NCBI RefSeq assembly: GCF_963678865.1
Contig: NZ_OY787459.1
Span: 276,501 to 340,500 of the forward strand
Direction: 5' to 3'
Source: Maridesulfovibrio sp.
GTDB taxonomy: Bacteria > Desulfobacterota > Desulfovibrionia > Desulfovibrionales > Desulfovibrionaceae
DNA: 64,000 nt
Numbering within the stretch: the first letter of the stretch is position 1; each line of letters opens with the position of its first letter. The notes below the pieces were generated by a model, which was given only the letters and a program-made list of their open reading frames with translations, searched no databases and was not told where the DNA came from. Of this stretch, positions 18,836 through 28,291 are shown one piece after another. The translations under genes and the position numbers were made by a program.

Positions 18836-19711
18836 ATGGATTTGAAAGAGCTAGGTTCCCGGTTAAAAGAGGAAAGAGAGCGGCAGGGATTGACTGTAGA
18901 GCAGATCATGGAGATCACTAAAGTCAGTCGCATCAACATTAATGCCATCGAGAACGGTGACCGTGATGACTTTCCCCATGAGGTTTATGCAAAGGGATTT
19001 ATTAAGAATTATGCAAAATCTTTGGGTTTGAATGCAGATGAAATAGGTGAAGAATTTTCACGTCTTATGGCCTCAGGAATTACTGAAGTCGCAGCAGAGC
19101 AAGAGGTATTCAGTAAACCGGAATATGGCTCCGGACCGAAAAAAAGTTCTGCCGGTACGATTTTTTTGGTGCTTATTTTGGTCGGAATTGTCGGGGGGCT
19201 GGTGTATTATCTGCATGATAATTCTTTTTTCAATACGGAATCAGGAAAAACTGCAGAGGTTGCGGTTGTTGAAGAAACTGTAGAGAAAACACCTGCTGTT
19301 ACTGAGCAGGAAGCTCCCGCGTCCGTTGATTCTGGAAACACCGAAGCCGAGTCCAGCCCTGCAAAGCCTGAGGCTGGGGCGGTTGTCGAAGAAGCTGTGG
19401 TTGAGAAGGTTGCAGAACCTCTTGCCAGTCAGCCTAAGCAGGAAGCAGCTCCTGTAGCCGCTCCGGTTAAGAATCTTGTTGTCATCACCGCCAAACCCGG
19501 CGAAGCATGCTGGATGGAAGCTGTGGTTGACGGTGAAACCAAAGAATATGTGCTTCAGGAGGGTGATACCCTTTCTCTTGCCTATAAGGACGACCTTAAG
19601 ATCAAGCTCGGCAACGGTGGCGGAGTTGAAATTGTTTCTGACGGTCAGCCTTTAGAGTTTGATGCGCCCAAGGGTAAAGTTAAGAAATTGGAATTTTCTG
19701 CTACCCAGTAG
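18836..19711 (+). CDS. RodZ-like helix-turn-helix membrane protein (DUF4115)
   Basis: The 291-residue protein has an N-terminal HTH_25 domain (LGSRLKEERERQGLTVEQI, residues 4-70), one membrane segment (about 104-124), a long Glu/Ala/Pro-rich linker and a C-terminal DUF4115 domain (about 210-291). This architecture is that of RodZ, which links MreB to the cell-wall elongation machinery, although some family members act as regulators. AUG at 18836 follows GAGAGG; the frame extends six codons further without a better site. Transcribed with surA upstream and recO downstream. Confidence 0.78.
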   Translation: MDLKELGSRLKEERERQGLTVEQIMEITKVSRININAIENGDRDDFPHEVYAKGFIKNYAKSLGLNADEIGEEFSRLMASGITEVAAEQEVFSKPEYGSGPKKSSAGTIFLVLILVGIVGGLVYYLHDNSFFNTESGKTAEVAVVEETVEKTPAVTEQEAPASVDSGNTEAESSPAKPEAGAVVEEAVVEKVAEPLASQPKQEAAPVAAPVKNLVVITAKPGEACWMEAVVDGETKEYVLQEGDTLSLAYKDDLKIKLGNGGGVEIVSDGQPLEFDAPKGKVKKLEFSATQ

Positions 19712-19737
19712 GTTTTCCTGTCCAGTTGTGGCGCCAG

Positions 19738-20478
19738 ATGGAACTGACTGAAAAAGTTATAATACTCAAGACCGGAAAATTTAAGGAAAATGATCTTTGG
19801 GTGCGTTTTATGTCCGCCACCCGCGGGGTGCAGAACGCATTTGCCTTCGGGGGCAGCAGAAGTCGCCGGAGATTCGGAGGGTGTCTGGAACCTTTTTCTC
19901 AGGTGCTCTTCAAAACCGGAACCAATAAGACCGGAACCTATCAGGTTTTACAGGAAGGCAGCCTTGTAAAAGGGTACCCCGGTATCCGTTCCGATCTGCG
20001 CAGGATGGGATTGGCCGCCAATTGTTTCAAATTTATTGAATCGGCGGTGCTGGAACGGGATGGCTGCCGTGCTGTTTTCGATTTGCTGACCGAGACACTG
20101 GATGTAATCGAAGAAGCGGAACCGGATGATTTCTTCCCGCTTTTTTTCCGGGCCAAGGTCGCTTTTGAGCAAGGATACAATCCAGACTTTACAATTTGCG
20201 CTCAATGCGGCAAACCTTTGTTCAGTTCCCGTCCTGTGGTCTTCAATATAGAGAAAGGCCAGATCAGATGTCTGGATTGTTCTGATGGCCGGGACGGGGA
20301 GACAGTGAATCCCGGAACAGTTCGGACGCTGGCCTGGATTCAGGATACCGGACCGGCTAACTGGGTTGCTTTGCAGCTTCCGGCGGAGATCCGGCAGGAG
20401 TGCTTTTCCGTGATGGACCGTTTCATGGCTTATCATATGGGGCTGGTCTGGGAAGGCAACAGTTACCGGAAGATATAA
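19738..20478 (+). CDS. recO: DNA repair protein RecO
   Basis: RecO helps load RecA at gaps with RecR and anneals strands. The protein (246 residues from the AUG at 19738) has the N-terminal OB-fold pattern TEKVIILKTGKFKENDLWVRF, a helical middle, and a zinc-binding CAQCG...CLDC set in the C-terminal part. A start at UUG 19726 adds four residues and cannot be excluded because neither start has a clear ribosome site. It follows the RodZ-like gene by 26 bp. Confidence 0.9.
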   Translation: MELTEKVIILKTGKFKENDLWVRFMSATRGVQNAFAFGGSRSRRRFGGCLEPFSQVLFKTGTNKTGTYQVLQEGSLVKGYPGIRSDLRRMGLAANCFKFIESAVLERDGCRAVFDLLTETLDVIEEAEPDDFFPLFFRAKVAFEQGYNPDFTICAQCGKPLFSSRPVVFNIEKGQIRCLDCSDGRDGETVNPGTVRTLAWIQDTGPANWVALQLPAEIRQECFSVMDRFMAYHMGLVWEGNSYRKI

Positions 20479-20636
20479 AATTTCTTCCACCTGATAGAAG
20501 TGGAGTGTATGCTCAGGATAAATTGAGTTTTGTTCTGCGTTTTTTGTTTGTAAACCGGACATTTCCATGGCTGCGTAAATCGTAGAAACGGAAATGAATC
20601 AATACAAATGTTTGTTTGCTAGATGAGAGGAATTTG

Positions 20637-21509
20637 ATGAATTTTCAAGATGTTATACTCAAACTTCAGGACTTCTGGTCTGATTACGGATGCTGCATTG
20701 TTCAGCCTCTTGATATTGAGGTTGGCGCGGGCACATTCAACCCTTCAACTTTTTTCCGCGTAATCGGACCTGAGCCGTGGAATACCGCATATGTTGAGCC
20801 TTCCCGCCGTCCTACTGACGGCCGTTACGGTGAAAACCCCAACAGGCTTCAGCATTACTTCCAGTTTCAGGTTATCCTGAAACCTTCTCCTGACGATGTG
20901 CAGGACCTTTACCTTAAGAGTCTTGAAGTCCTCGGCATTGACGCTAAAGAGCATGACATCCGCTTTGTCGAGGACGACTGGGAATCCCCCACACTCGGCG
21001 CATGGGGTCTCGGCTGGGAGGTATGGCTTAACGGCATGGAAGTAACCCAGTTTACCTATTTTCAGCAGGTTGGCGGTATTGACCTCAAGCCCGTGTCTGT
21101 CGAACTCACATACGGCCTTGAGCGTATCTGTATGTACCTGCAGGGCGTTGAGTCTGTTTACGACCTTAAATGGAACGACAAGGTTACCTACGGACAGATT
21201 TTCCACCAGAATGAAGTGGAGCAGTCCAAGTACAACTTCGAGCACAGCGACGCCGACATGCTGCTGGATCTCTTCGATAAATTCGAAGCTGAGAGCAAGA
21301 AGCTCTGCGAAGCGGGGTTGCCCCGCCCGGCATACGAATATTGCCTGAAGTGTTCCCATACCTTCAACATGCTTGATGCCCGCGGAGCAATCTCCATTAC
21401 TGAAAGGGCAACTTACATCGGCAGAGTTCGTAATCTCGCTTCAGCAGCAGCCAGACTGTATGCGGAAGAACGCGAGAACCTGAATTACCCCATGCTTGAA
21501 AACGATTAA
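20637..21509 (+). CDS. glyQ: glycine-tRNA ligase alpha subunit
   Basis: Catalytic subunit of the bacterial alpha2beta2 glycyl-tRNA synthetase. The 290-residue protein begins [19 protein letters not shown] and contains [28 protein letters not shown] and the class II motif regions. AUG at 20637 follows GAGAGG. It is 16 bp from glyS, so the two subunits are co-transcribed. Confidence 0.97.
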   Translation: MNFQDVILKLQDFWSDYGCCIVQPLDIEVGAGTFNPSTFFRVIGPEPWNTAYVEPSRRPTDGRYGENPNRLQHYFQFQVILKPSPDDVQDLYLKSLEVLGIDAKEHDIRFVEDDWESPTLGAWGLGWEVWLNGMEVTQFTYFQQVGGIDLKPVSVELTYGLERICMYLQGVESVYDLKWNDKVTYGQIFHQNEVEQSKYNFEHSDADMLLDLFDKFEAESKKLCEAGLPRPAYEYCLKCSHTFNMLDARGAISITERATYIGRVRNLASAAARLYAEERENLNYPMLEND

Positions 21510-21525
21510 AAAAACGGAAGCTAAG

Positions 21526-23619
21526 ATGGCCGATTTTATACTCGAGATTGGAATTGAAGAGATGCCTGCCCGCTTTGTTCCCCGGCTGGGTATCGATATT
21601 AAAGATATTTTCAGCACTCTTCTTGAAGAGAGCATGATTGATAACGCAAGCGTAGAAACTTTTGCCACTCCGCGCCGTTTGACCGTATTTGTAAAGGATA
21701 TGGCCGCAGTGCAGCGGAAGGTTGAAGAGGAAGTATCCGGTCCTCCGGCCCGTATCGCCTACGATGCTGATGGTAACCCCACCAAGGCTCTGACAGGCTT
21801 TGTAAAGTCTCAGGGTATCGCCCTTGAAGATGTTTACACCCTTGAAACCGACAAGGGTGATTACCTCGCTGCCAGGAAAACCGTGGGTGGTGGTGAAACC
21901 ATCTCCATTCTGCCTGAGCTTTGCGTAACCGCGATCAAGAAGCTTTCCTTTCCCAAAAAAATGAAATGGGGCAACCTTGATTTTGCCTTTGGACGTCCAC
22001 TGCGCTGGCTGCTTTGTCTGTTCGGTTCCGATGTCGTAGAATTCGAAATGGCGGGCATGCCTTCCGGTCGCCAGACTTATGGTCACCGCGTAATGGGTGC
22101 CGGCCCTTGGGATGTTGCCTCCGCAGATGATTATTTTAATGTGATTAAGGACAAAAGCTCCATTATCATTTCACCTGAAGCAAGGGGAGAGCACGTCCGC
22201 GTGGAAGGTGACAAACTTGCTGCAGAACTCAGCGGTACCGTGGTCTGGAAAGACTCCCTGCTGGAAGAGGTCAGTAACCTTGTTGAGTTGCCCGTACCCA
22301 TCATCGGGAACTTTGATGAGTCTTTCCTAGAGCTTCCCAAGGAAGTGTTGCTGACCAGTATGGAAAGCCACCAGAAATGTTTCGGTATCCAGAAAGAAGA
22401 CGGTGAACTGCTCCCGCACTTCCTGTGTACCCTTAACCTCATTCCCAAAGATGTGGAACTGGTTCGTAAGGGCTGGGAAAAGGTTCTCCGCGCAAGACTT
22501 GAAGATGGACGTTTTTTCTGGAAGAACGACCTCAAGACTGATTTTGATACATGGCTTGCCAAGCTGGATCATGTTGTTTTCCTCGGACCTCTCGGTTCCA
22601 TGGGCGATAAATCGCGCAGAATGGAACGTCTTGCCGCTTTGATCGCTGGTAAGACCGATGCTTCGTTGCAGACGGAAATGGCTCGGGCCGGACGTCTCGC
22701 CAAAGCTGATCTTGTTTCCGAGATGGTTAATGAATTTGATAAGCTTCAGGGCATGATGGGCGGCATTTATGCTTCCAAATGCGGTGAAGATGACGCTGTG
22801 TGCAAGGCCCTGTATGAACAGTACCTGCCTGCAGGACCGGAAAGCCCTGTGCCTTCCACTCTCGGCGGTGTAATTGTTTCCATGGCTGATAAGGCTGACA
22901 CTCTGGTCGGCTGTTTCGGCTTGAATAAGATCCCCACTGGCGCAAACGATACCTACGCGCTGCGGCGCGCCGCTCTGGGTATCGTGCGCATGATTATAGA
23001 ATATGACCTTCGGGTGGACATCCTTGAAATCATGGACATGGCTTTTGAAGGCTACTCCAAAGATATCAAGTGGAAGCTTGAAAAGTCTGAACTCCTCGAA
23101 AAACTGGGTGAGTTCATTTCCAACAGACTCCGGGCCTACTTCACTGGTCAGGGCTTTGAAACAAGGGTTGTTGATGCAGCTCTCGGAGCCGGATACCGTG
23201 ATGTAACTGCTCTTAAGGCACGGGTTGAAGCTCTGGCAGATTTTGCCAAAGCTGATGGATTTGAACAGGCAGTGCTTACTTTCAAGCGTGCAGCAAACAT
23301 CATCAAGAAGCAGGGCAGTGAGCAGGGTGTGTCGCTCACCGGCGGCTTTGAAGCTGATAAGTTTGAAGAAGCGCAGGAAATTGAGCTGGCTAAAAAGCTT
23401 GATGAAACAGCTGCCCGCTTTGAGGAACTCTGGGAAAATGACGAGTTTGCCAAGCTGTTCGCAATCCTCGGCGAACTGCGTCCCTATGTCGACGATTTCT
23501 TTGATAATGTAATGGTTATCTGCGAAGACAAGGGCCTCAGGATGAACCGTCTCAATCTGCTTAAAGCTCTGGTAGACAGGCTGAGCAGGCTGGCTGATTT
23601 CGGAGCTCTGCAGGTTTAA
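21526..23619 (+). CDS. glyS: glycine-tRNA ligase beta subunit
   Basis: tRNA-binding subunit partner of GlyQ. The 697-residue protein opens MADFILEIGIEEMPARFVPR and carries the HD-like and C-terminal DALR anticodon-binding regions. The AUG at 21526 matches the family N-terminus; the open frame runs back into the end of glyQ to a UUG at 21496, which I reject. It is the last gene before rpsT, which appears to have its own promoter. Confidence 0.96.
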   Translation: MADFILEIGIEEMPARFVPRLGIDIKDIFSTLLEESMIDNASVETFATPRRLTVFVKDMAAVQRKVEEEVSGPPARIAYDADGNPTKALTGFVKSQGIALEDVYTLETDKGDYLAARKTVGGGETISILPELCVTAIKKLSFPKKMKWGNLDFAFGRPLRWLLCLFGSDVVEFEMAGMPSGRQTYGHRVMGAGPWDVASADDYFNVIKDKSSIIISPEARGEHVRVEGDKLAAELSGTVVWKDSLLEEVSNLVELPVPIIGNFDESFLELPKEVLLTSMESHQKCFGIQKEDGELLPHFLCTLNLIPKDVELVRKGWEKVLRARLEDGRFFWKNDLKTDFDTWLAKLDHVVFLGPLGSMGDKSRRMERLAALIAGKTDASLQTEMARAGRLAKADLVSEMVNEFDKLQGMMGGIYASKCGEDDAVCKALYEQYLPAGPESPVPSTLGGVIVSMADKADTLVGCFGLNKIPTGANDTYALRRAALGIVRMIIEYDLRVDILEIMDMAFEGYSKDIKWKLEKSELLEKLGEFISNRLRAYFTGQGFETRVVDAALGAGYRDVTALKARVEALADFAKADGFEQAVLTFKRAANIIKKQGSEQGVSLTGGFEADKFEEAQEIELAKKLDETAARFEELWENDEFAKLFAILGELRPYVDDFFDNVMVICEDKGLRMNRLNLLKALVDRLSRLADFGALQV

Positions 23620-23796
23620 TTCTGCTGCCCCGGCACTTAGAGAGTGTAAAAGCATTATTTTCTAGATTTTTCATTGAAAAAAATGTTATCTAACCTTGAC
23701 AGTTGAGGCTGATATTGGTTAAAGACACTCTTCGTTTGAACTTAATCCCGGATAACCGGGTTAAAAAATAGAAATTTAATTTTAAGGAGAAATACC

Positions 23797-24060
23797 TTGG
23801 CGAATCATAAATCCGCACTCAAAAGGCACCGTCAGAGCGTAAAGCGCAACCTGCGTAACAGCATGGTACGCACCCGTATCAAAAATGTTGTAAAAGAAGT
23901 TCGTGAAGCTCTTGAAGCTAACAATACCGAGCTTGCAGCAACTGCACTGCGCAAAGCTACCTCCGTCCTTGACAAGGCAGCTACCAAAAAGGTTATCCAC
24001 GCACGCACCGCAGCACGTAGGATTTCCCGCCTCAACGCAGCCGTTAACAAAATGGCTTAG
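23797..24060 (+). CDS. rpsT: 30S ribosomal protein S20
   Basis: The 87-residue basic helical protein ([20 protein letters not shown] after the start) binds 16S rRNA early in 30S assembly. Translation begins at UUG with AAGGAGA 7 bases upstream; the E. coli rpsT gene also uses UUG, where it supports S20 autoregulation. A TTGACA at 23696 is a likely -35 element. A terminator follows. Confidence 0.96.
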   Translation: MANHKSALKRHRQSVKRNLRNSMVRTRIKNVVKEVREALEANNTELAATALRKATSVLDKAATKKVIHARTAARRISRLNAAVNKMA

Positions 24061-24096
24061 TGTCTTAAAAGATTTTTATTCTTTCAAGATGAATTC

Positions 24097-24125
24097 AGCC
24101 CGTTGCCTTGTGCGACGGGCTTTTT
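24097..24125 (+). terminator. intrinsic terminator after rpsT
   Basis: Stem AGCCCGT / ACGGGCT with a 11-nt loop followed by TTTTT. Confidence 0.85.
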
Positions 24126-24247
24126 ACGTTCTTTACACTTTGAAAAAAAGTTGTTGTTGCTGATTTTATGCTATCAAGTTATAAGCAGCTTTTGATTTCA
24201 ACAGTACTTTCTATCTATTGCCAGATGCATTGAGCAAGGAGTAACTT

Positions 24248-25615
24248 TTGAGAGTTATCATAGTAGGAGCCGGAGAGGTTGGTTTTAACGTTGCTAGACG
24301 TCTTTCCGGTGAGAACAAGGATGTTGTCGTAATTGACATGAATCCGAAAGCTCTTAGCAAGGTTTCCGATTCTTTGGATGTGCAGACTATTCAGGGTTCC
24401 GGTTCCAGTCCTGAAATTTTGGAAGAAGCCGGGGTCAGTGAAGCGGATATTTTTCTGGCGGTAACGGATAAGGATGAAATCAACCTCATCTCCACTTTTT
24501 TTGCCAATAGACTCAATCCTGAAATAATCAAGCTGGCTCGAATCCGTAAGGAAGATTACACCAAGTATTCCGATATGTTCACTGAGGGTGATCTGCGTAT
24601 CGATACTCTCATTAATCCGGATGAAGAGGTGGTGGAGTCCATCCTTCGGGTAATGAGTGTTCCCGGAGCTGTTGAAATCAATGACTTTGTGGGCGGGAAG
24701 GTCCGCCTTGTAGGGGTCAAGCTTCCTGATCAATGTCCTTTGGTGGGGGTTCAGCTCATGAACGTGCGCGAAACCCTCGGCGATGATATTGATGTGGTTA
24801 TCGCCGCCCTTGTGCGTGACGATCAGCTGATTATTCCCGGTGGTTTCGATACCATTGAACAAGGCGATATCATATATTTTACATGCCTCAGGGATCAGCA
24901 GGACGAACTGCTCAGCCGTGCCGGAATCCTTTCCGATCCGATAAAGAAAGTCATGATTGTCGGTGGCGGTAATGTCGGTTCTTTGCTTGCTCAGGCACTG
25001 GACAGCAAAAAATATCATACCCGCCTCATTGACAGTGATGCTGCCCGCTGTGCTGATCTTTCCGAAACCCTTGACCGGGTAATTGTCCTTAACGGTGACG
25101 GCACAGATCAGGATCTGCTTAATGAAGAAAATGTTGGCGATCTTGATATGGTTATAGCCGTGACCGGTGATGAGGAAATGAACATCCTCTCTTGCCTGCT
25201 GGCAAAGAACCTCGGTGCGCGTAAAACTATCACCCGCATTAACAAATTTGCTTATATCCCGTTGATTGAGCCCATAGGTATCGATTATCTGGTCTGTCCG
25301 CGTCTTTCGGCAATTAACTCCATTCTGCATTTTGTGCGTCAGGGCAAGGTTATTTCAGCTGTATCCATTAAAGGCGAGGAAGCGGAAGCCCTTGAAGCCA
25401 TCGCGCAGGAGCAGTCTGCAATTGTGGGTAAGCCGATTATGGAACTTAATTTACCCAAAGGGACGCTGATTCTCTGCTTTCAACGCGGTGATGAGGTTAT
25501 CATTCCCACGGGAACAACTGTAATTGAGCCTAATGACCGTTTGCTGATAATCTCCACCCATAAGAATATTCCCAAGATTGAGAAGGCCCTCACTACCAAG
25601 CTGGAGCTTTATTAA
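24248..25615 (+). CDS. trkA: Trk potassium uptake regulator TrkA
   Basis: Cytoplasmic NAD(H)-binding gating subunit of the Trk K+ system. The 455-residue protein has two RCK_N Rossmann domains (VIIVGAGEVGFNVARRL at 2-18 and VMIVGGGNVGSLLAQAL near 236) each followed by an RCK_C domain, the usual duplicated TrkA layout. The start is UUG at 24248, with AAGGAG upstream. Its stop overlaps the trkH start in TAATG, so the two are coupled. Confidence 0.95.
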   Translation: MRVIIVGAGEVGFNVARRLSGENKDVVVIDMNPKALSKVSDSLDVQTIQGSGSSPEILEEAGVSEADIFLAVTDKDEINLISTFFANRLNPEIIKLARIRKEDYTKYSDMFTEGDLRIDTLINPDEEVVESILRVMSVPGAVEINDFVGGKVRLVGVKLPDQCPLVGVQLMNVRETLGDDIDVVIAALVRDDQLIIPGGFDTIEQGDIIYFTCLRDQQDELLSRAGILSDPIKKVMIVGGGNVGSLLAQALDSKKYHTRLIDSDAARCADLSETLDRVIVLNGDGTDQDLLNEENVGDLDMVIAVTGDEEMNILSCLLAKNLGARKTITRINKFAYIPLIEPIGIDYLVCPRLSAINSILHFVRQGKVISAVSIKGEEAEALEAIAQEQSAIVGKPIMELNLPKGTLILCFQRGDEVIIPTGTTVIEPNDRLLIISTHKNIPKIEKALTTKLELY

Positions 25616-27069
25616 TGCGCTGGAAAATAGTTCTGCACATTATAGGGGCTTTGACTATTTGCGTAGGGCTGACCATGCTTTTCCCGTTGGGATTCTCCCT
25701 GTATTATCAGGATTCCGGGATTATGCCCCTCATTGAGTCATTCTGCCTGACCTGCATCTGCGGGCTGGCAATGTTCTTTCTTTTTAAGGACCGGGATGGC
25801 GCCAAAGGACTCAGTCACCGTGAAGGCATGGCAATTGTTGCACTTGGCTGGGTTTTTGCCGGTTTTTTCGGCAGTCTGCCGTTTTATTTCGGGGATGTTT
25901 TTAATTGTTACGTAGATTGCTTTTTCGAATCCCTGTCCGGATTTACCACCACCGGGGCTTCGGTGATGATGGATATTGAAAAGAATGCCAAAGGGATTCT
26001 TTTCTGGCGCAGCCTGACTCACTGGCTGGGTGGAATGGGGATCATCGTGCTTTCGCTTGCTATTCTGCCTTTCCTCGGAGTAGGGGGGATGCAGCTGTAT
26101 AAGGCCGAAGTTCCGGGGCCGGTGCCAGATAAACTTAAGCCGCGTATCAAGGATACCGCGCTGGTGCTCTGGAAGGTGTACGTACTTTTTTCCGCTATTG
26201 AAGCTGTTCTACTCATGTTCGGCGGTATGGACCTTTTTGATTCTCTCTGTCACACCTTCGGCACTCTTGCCACCGGGGGATTCTCCACTAAAAACTCTTC
26301 TGTGGCTTATTTCCAGAGTGCCTACATAGATTATGTAATTACTTTTTTCATGCTGGTTGCGGCGGTCAACTTCAGTCTGCATTACCAGATGATCAAAGGG
26401 CGCCCCCTCCTGCTCTGGAAAGATCCGGAATTTAGATTTTTCGGTATCATAACCCTTGCTATCATGGCCATCATTACCGTTTTTGTTTACTCGGCCACCA
26501 ATTATGATTCCATTGCAGATTCTTTTCGCTATACTTCATTTCAGGTAGCTTCCATTATCAGTACTACCGGGTATGCTACTGCGGATTATGAAATCTGGCC
26601 TGCTGTGGCGCAAGGTTTGCTGCTTCTCTGTATGTTTCTCGGCGGCTGTGCCGGTTCCACCAGTGGCGGTATGAAACATTTGCGCATCATGCTGCTTTTG
26701 AAACAGGCTTATCAGGAAGTTTTCCGTATTATCCACCCTCGCTCCGTCAACCGGGTTAAACTTGGGAAAACCGTGGTCAAGCCGGAAACCATGAACGATA
26801 TTCTCGGGTTTTGTGTGCTCTGGCTGTTTCTTTTCGTTCTATGTGGGTTAGTTGTGGCTGCGACTGGTGTGGATGTTGTTTCATCCTTTGCGGCATCCCT
26901 TGCCTGTATCGGCAACATCGGCCCGGGGATCGGCAGTGTTGGACCTACTGAGAACTATGCCCATATTCCTGAAATCGGCAAATGGGCTCTTATTTTCAGC
27001 ATGCTGCTGGGACGTCTTGAAATTTATACCGTGATTGTGCTTTGTGTGCCTGAGTTCTGGAGAAAGTAG
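25615..27069 (+). CDS. trkH: Trk potassium uptake membrane protein TrkH
   Basis: Inner-membrane K+ channel/transporter subunit; 484 residues, many hydrophobic segments. P-loop-like selectivity filter regions are seen at SGFTTTGASV, FGTLATGGFST, ASIISTTGYATAD and CIGNIGPG, the four-fold repeat of the family. Overlaps trkA by one base. Forms the K+ uptake system with TrkA. Confidence 0.95.
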   Translation: MRWKIVLHIIGALTICVGLTMLFPLGFSLYYQDSGIMPLIESFCLTCICGLAMFFLFKDRDGAKGLSHREGMAIVALGWVFAGFFGSLPFYFGDVFNCYVDCFFESLSGFTTTGASVMMDIEKNAKGILFWRSLTHWLGGMGIIVLSLAILPFLGVGGMQLYKAEVPGPVPDKLKPRIKDTALVLWKVYVLFSAIEAVLLMFGGMDLFDSLCHTFGTLATGGFSTKNSSVAYFQSAYIDYVITFFMLVAAVNFSLHYQMIKGRPLLLWKDPEFRFFGIITLAIMAIITVFVYSATNYDSIADSFRYTSFQVASIISTTGYATADYEIWPAVAQGLLLLCMFLGGCAGSTSGGMKHLRIMLLLKQAYQEVFRIIHPRSVNRVKLGKTVVKPETMNDILGFCVLWLFLFVLCGLVVAATGVDVVSSFAASLACIGNIGPGIGSVGPTENYAHIPEIGKWALIFSMLLGRLEIYTVIVLCVPEFWRK

Positions 27070-27088
27070 GCAGCTCATTGAATTTTAT

Positions 27089-28234
27089 ATGAGCGAAATT
27101 GAAATCAGATATATCGACCACACTGCTATACCGTATAACAAAAGAGTCTGTTTATATGGTGTTGGTAAAGGCGGAGCGGAATCCTTGAAACTGCTTCGGC
27201 AGATTCGTCCCGATTTGGAAGTCGTATTTTTTGCGGATACCTATCAGTCAGGTTCATTTGATGGGTTTGAAATTCTTACTCCGCAGGCCCTTGCCGACCG
27301 CAAGGATGAATATGATCTGATTCTGATATGTTCCTGTTATTATCCAGAGATAATTACAAATCTTTATTCACTGGGAATTGAAAGTGCGGTCGGGTTCTCA
27401 TGGCCCAAGTTTTATGGCTATCAGTTTTTGCCGGATGAGTTGGTCAGTTTAAACGGGGAAATAAATTTTATTCTGAAGAGTTTGCACTCAGACACGGACC
27501 GGGCTTTGTTTAAGTTCTTGTGTGAGGCTCGGATAGCTGGCTCTGAGTTGGTGGATCTGGTTTATGTATCAGAAAATAGCGGTAACTTTATTTTCAAGGA
27601 ACTTAAGCCGGCCAAGATTTTCCCTGAGCATACTACCTCCAGCTATTTTGACTTTGTAGATCTTTCAAAGGTTGAATATGCTGTGCAAGCCGGAGTTTAT
27701 GACGGTAGCGAGGCTCTGTTTTTGTCCGGTCTGAAAGAGTTGAAGATGCTGTATGGTTTTGAGCCCCTGGGTTATACAGCTATCGCTGAGGCTGCACGAT
27801 CGAAATTGAGTGATTCGGGGAAGTTTTCTCTAATACCGAAAGGGCTTTGGAATTGTGAAGCTATTGCCGATTTTGCCTATGACGGCAGCGCCAGTTTTGT
27901 GAAAGGCGCTGTGGATTTCCAGAGCACAGGAACAGTCCAACTTACTACTTTGACCGAAGAAGCCGGAAGGCTTTCCATTCCCAGACTGGATTTGTTGATT
28001 GCCGATATTGAAAATGCGGAAATCCCAATGCTTGAAGGTGCTATGGAAGTCATTGAACGGGATCGACCCCAATTGGCTATCTGTTTTTATCACTCCAAGA
28101 AGCAGTTTATAGGAATTCCTTTGATGCTGATGAATCAATTGAAGGATTATGTCTTCAAGATCGGCCATTATTCGGAAGGTCTGGATGAAAGTGTGTTTTA
28201 CGCCATTCCTGAAGAAAAATTTGTTGAAAAATAG
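27089..28234 (+). CDS. FkbM-family methyltransferase-like protein
   Basis: The 381-residue protein opens with a Rossmann-like segment RVCLYGVGKGGAESLKLL (about 17-34) and FFADTYQSGSFDG, reminiscent of sugar-nucleotide or 'NAD-like' N-terminal domains fused to FkbM proteins. The second half (about 190-370) has VDLSKVEYAVQAGVYDGSEA, a late LDLLIADIENAEIPMLEGA and RPQLAICFYH, typical of FkbM SAM-dependent O-methyltransferases. It probably modifies a surface glycan or small molecule; the substrate is unknown. I chose the AUG at 27089; the longer frame starts inside trkH. It ends at a shared terminator with nadB. Confidence 0.68.
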   Translation: MSEIEIRYIDHTAIPYNKRVCLYGVGKGGAESLKLLRQIRPDLEVVFFADTYQSGSFDGFEILTPQALADRKDEYDLILICSCYYPEIITNLYSLGIESAVGFSWPKFYGYQFLPDELVSLNGEINFILKSLHSDTDRALFKFLCEARIAGSELVDLVYVSENSGNFIFKELKPAKIFPEHTTSSYFDFVDLSKVEYAVQAGVYDGSEALFLSGLKELKMLYGFEPLGYTAIAEAARSKLSDSGKFSLIPKGLWNCEAIADFAYDGSASFVKGAVDFQSTGTVQLTTLTEEAGRLSIPRLDLLIADIENAEIPMLEGAMEVIERDRPQLAICFYHSKKQFIGIPLMLMNQLKDYVFKIGHYSEGLDESVFYAIPEEKFVEK

Positions 28235-28240
28235 GTAGTA

Positions 28241-28278
28241 AAAATTAAGGGCAGCCCCTGAGGACTGCCCTTAATTTT
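28241..28278. terminator. bidirectional intrinsic terminator
   Basis: Inverted repeat AAAATTAAGGGCAG / CTGCCCTTAATTTT separated by a 10-nt loop, between the convergent FkbM-like gene and nadB. Confidence 0.9.
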
Positions 28279-28291
28279 TGATGGCTCATAT

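Noticed and set aside
22327..23655. Minus-strand ORF of 442 codons opposite glyS
   Set aside because: Shadow of the conserved glyS frame, no domain and no ribosome site.
24215..25330. Minus-strand ORF of 371 codons opposite trkA
   Set aside because: Shadow of trkA.
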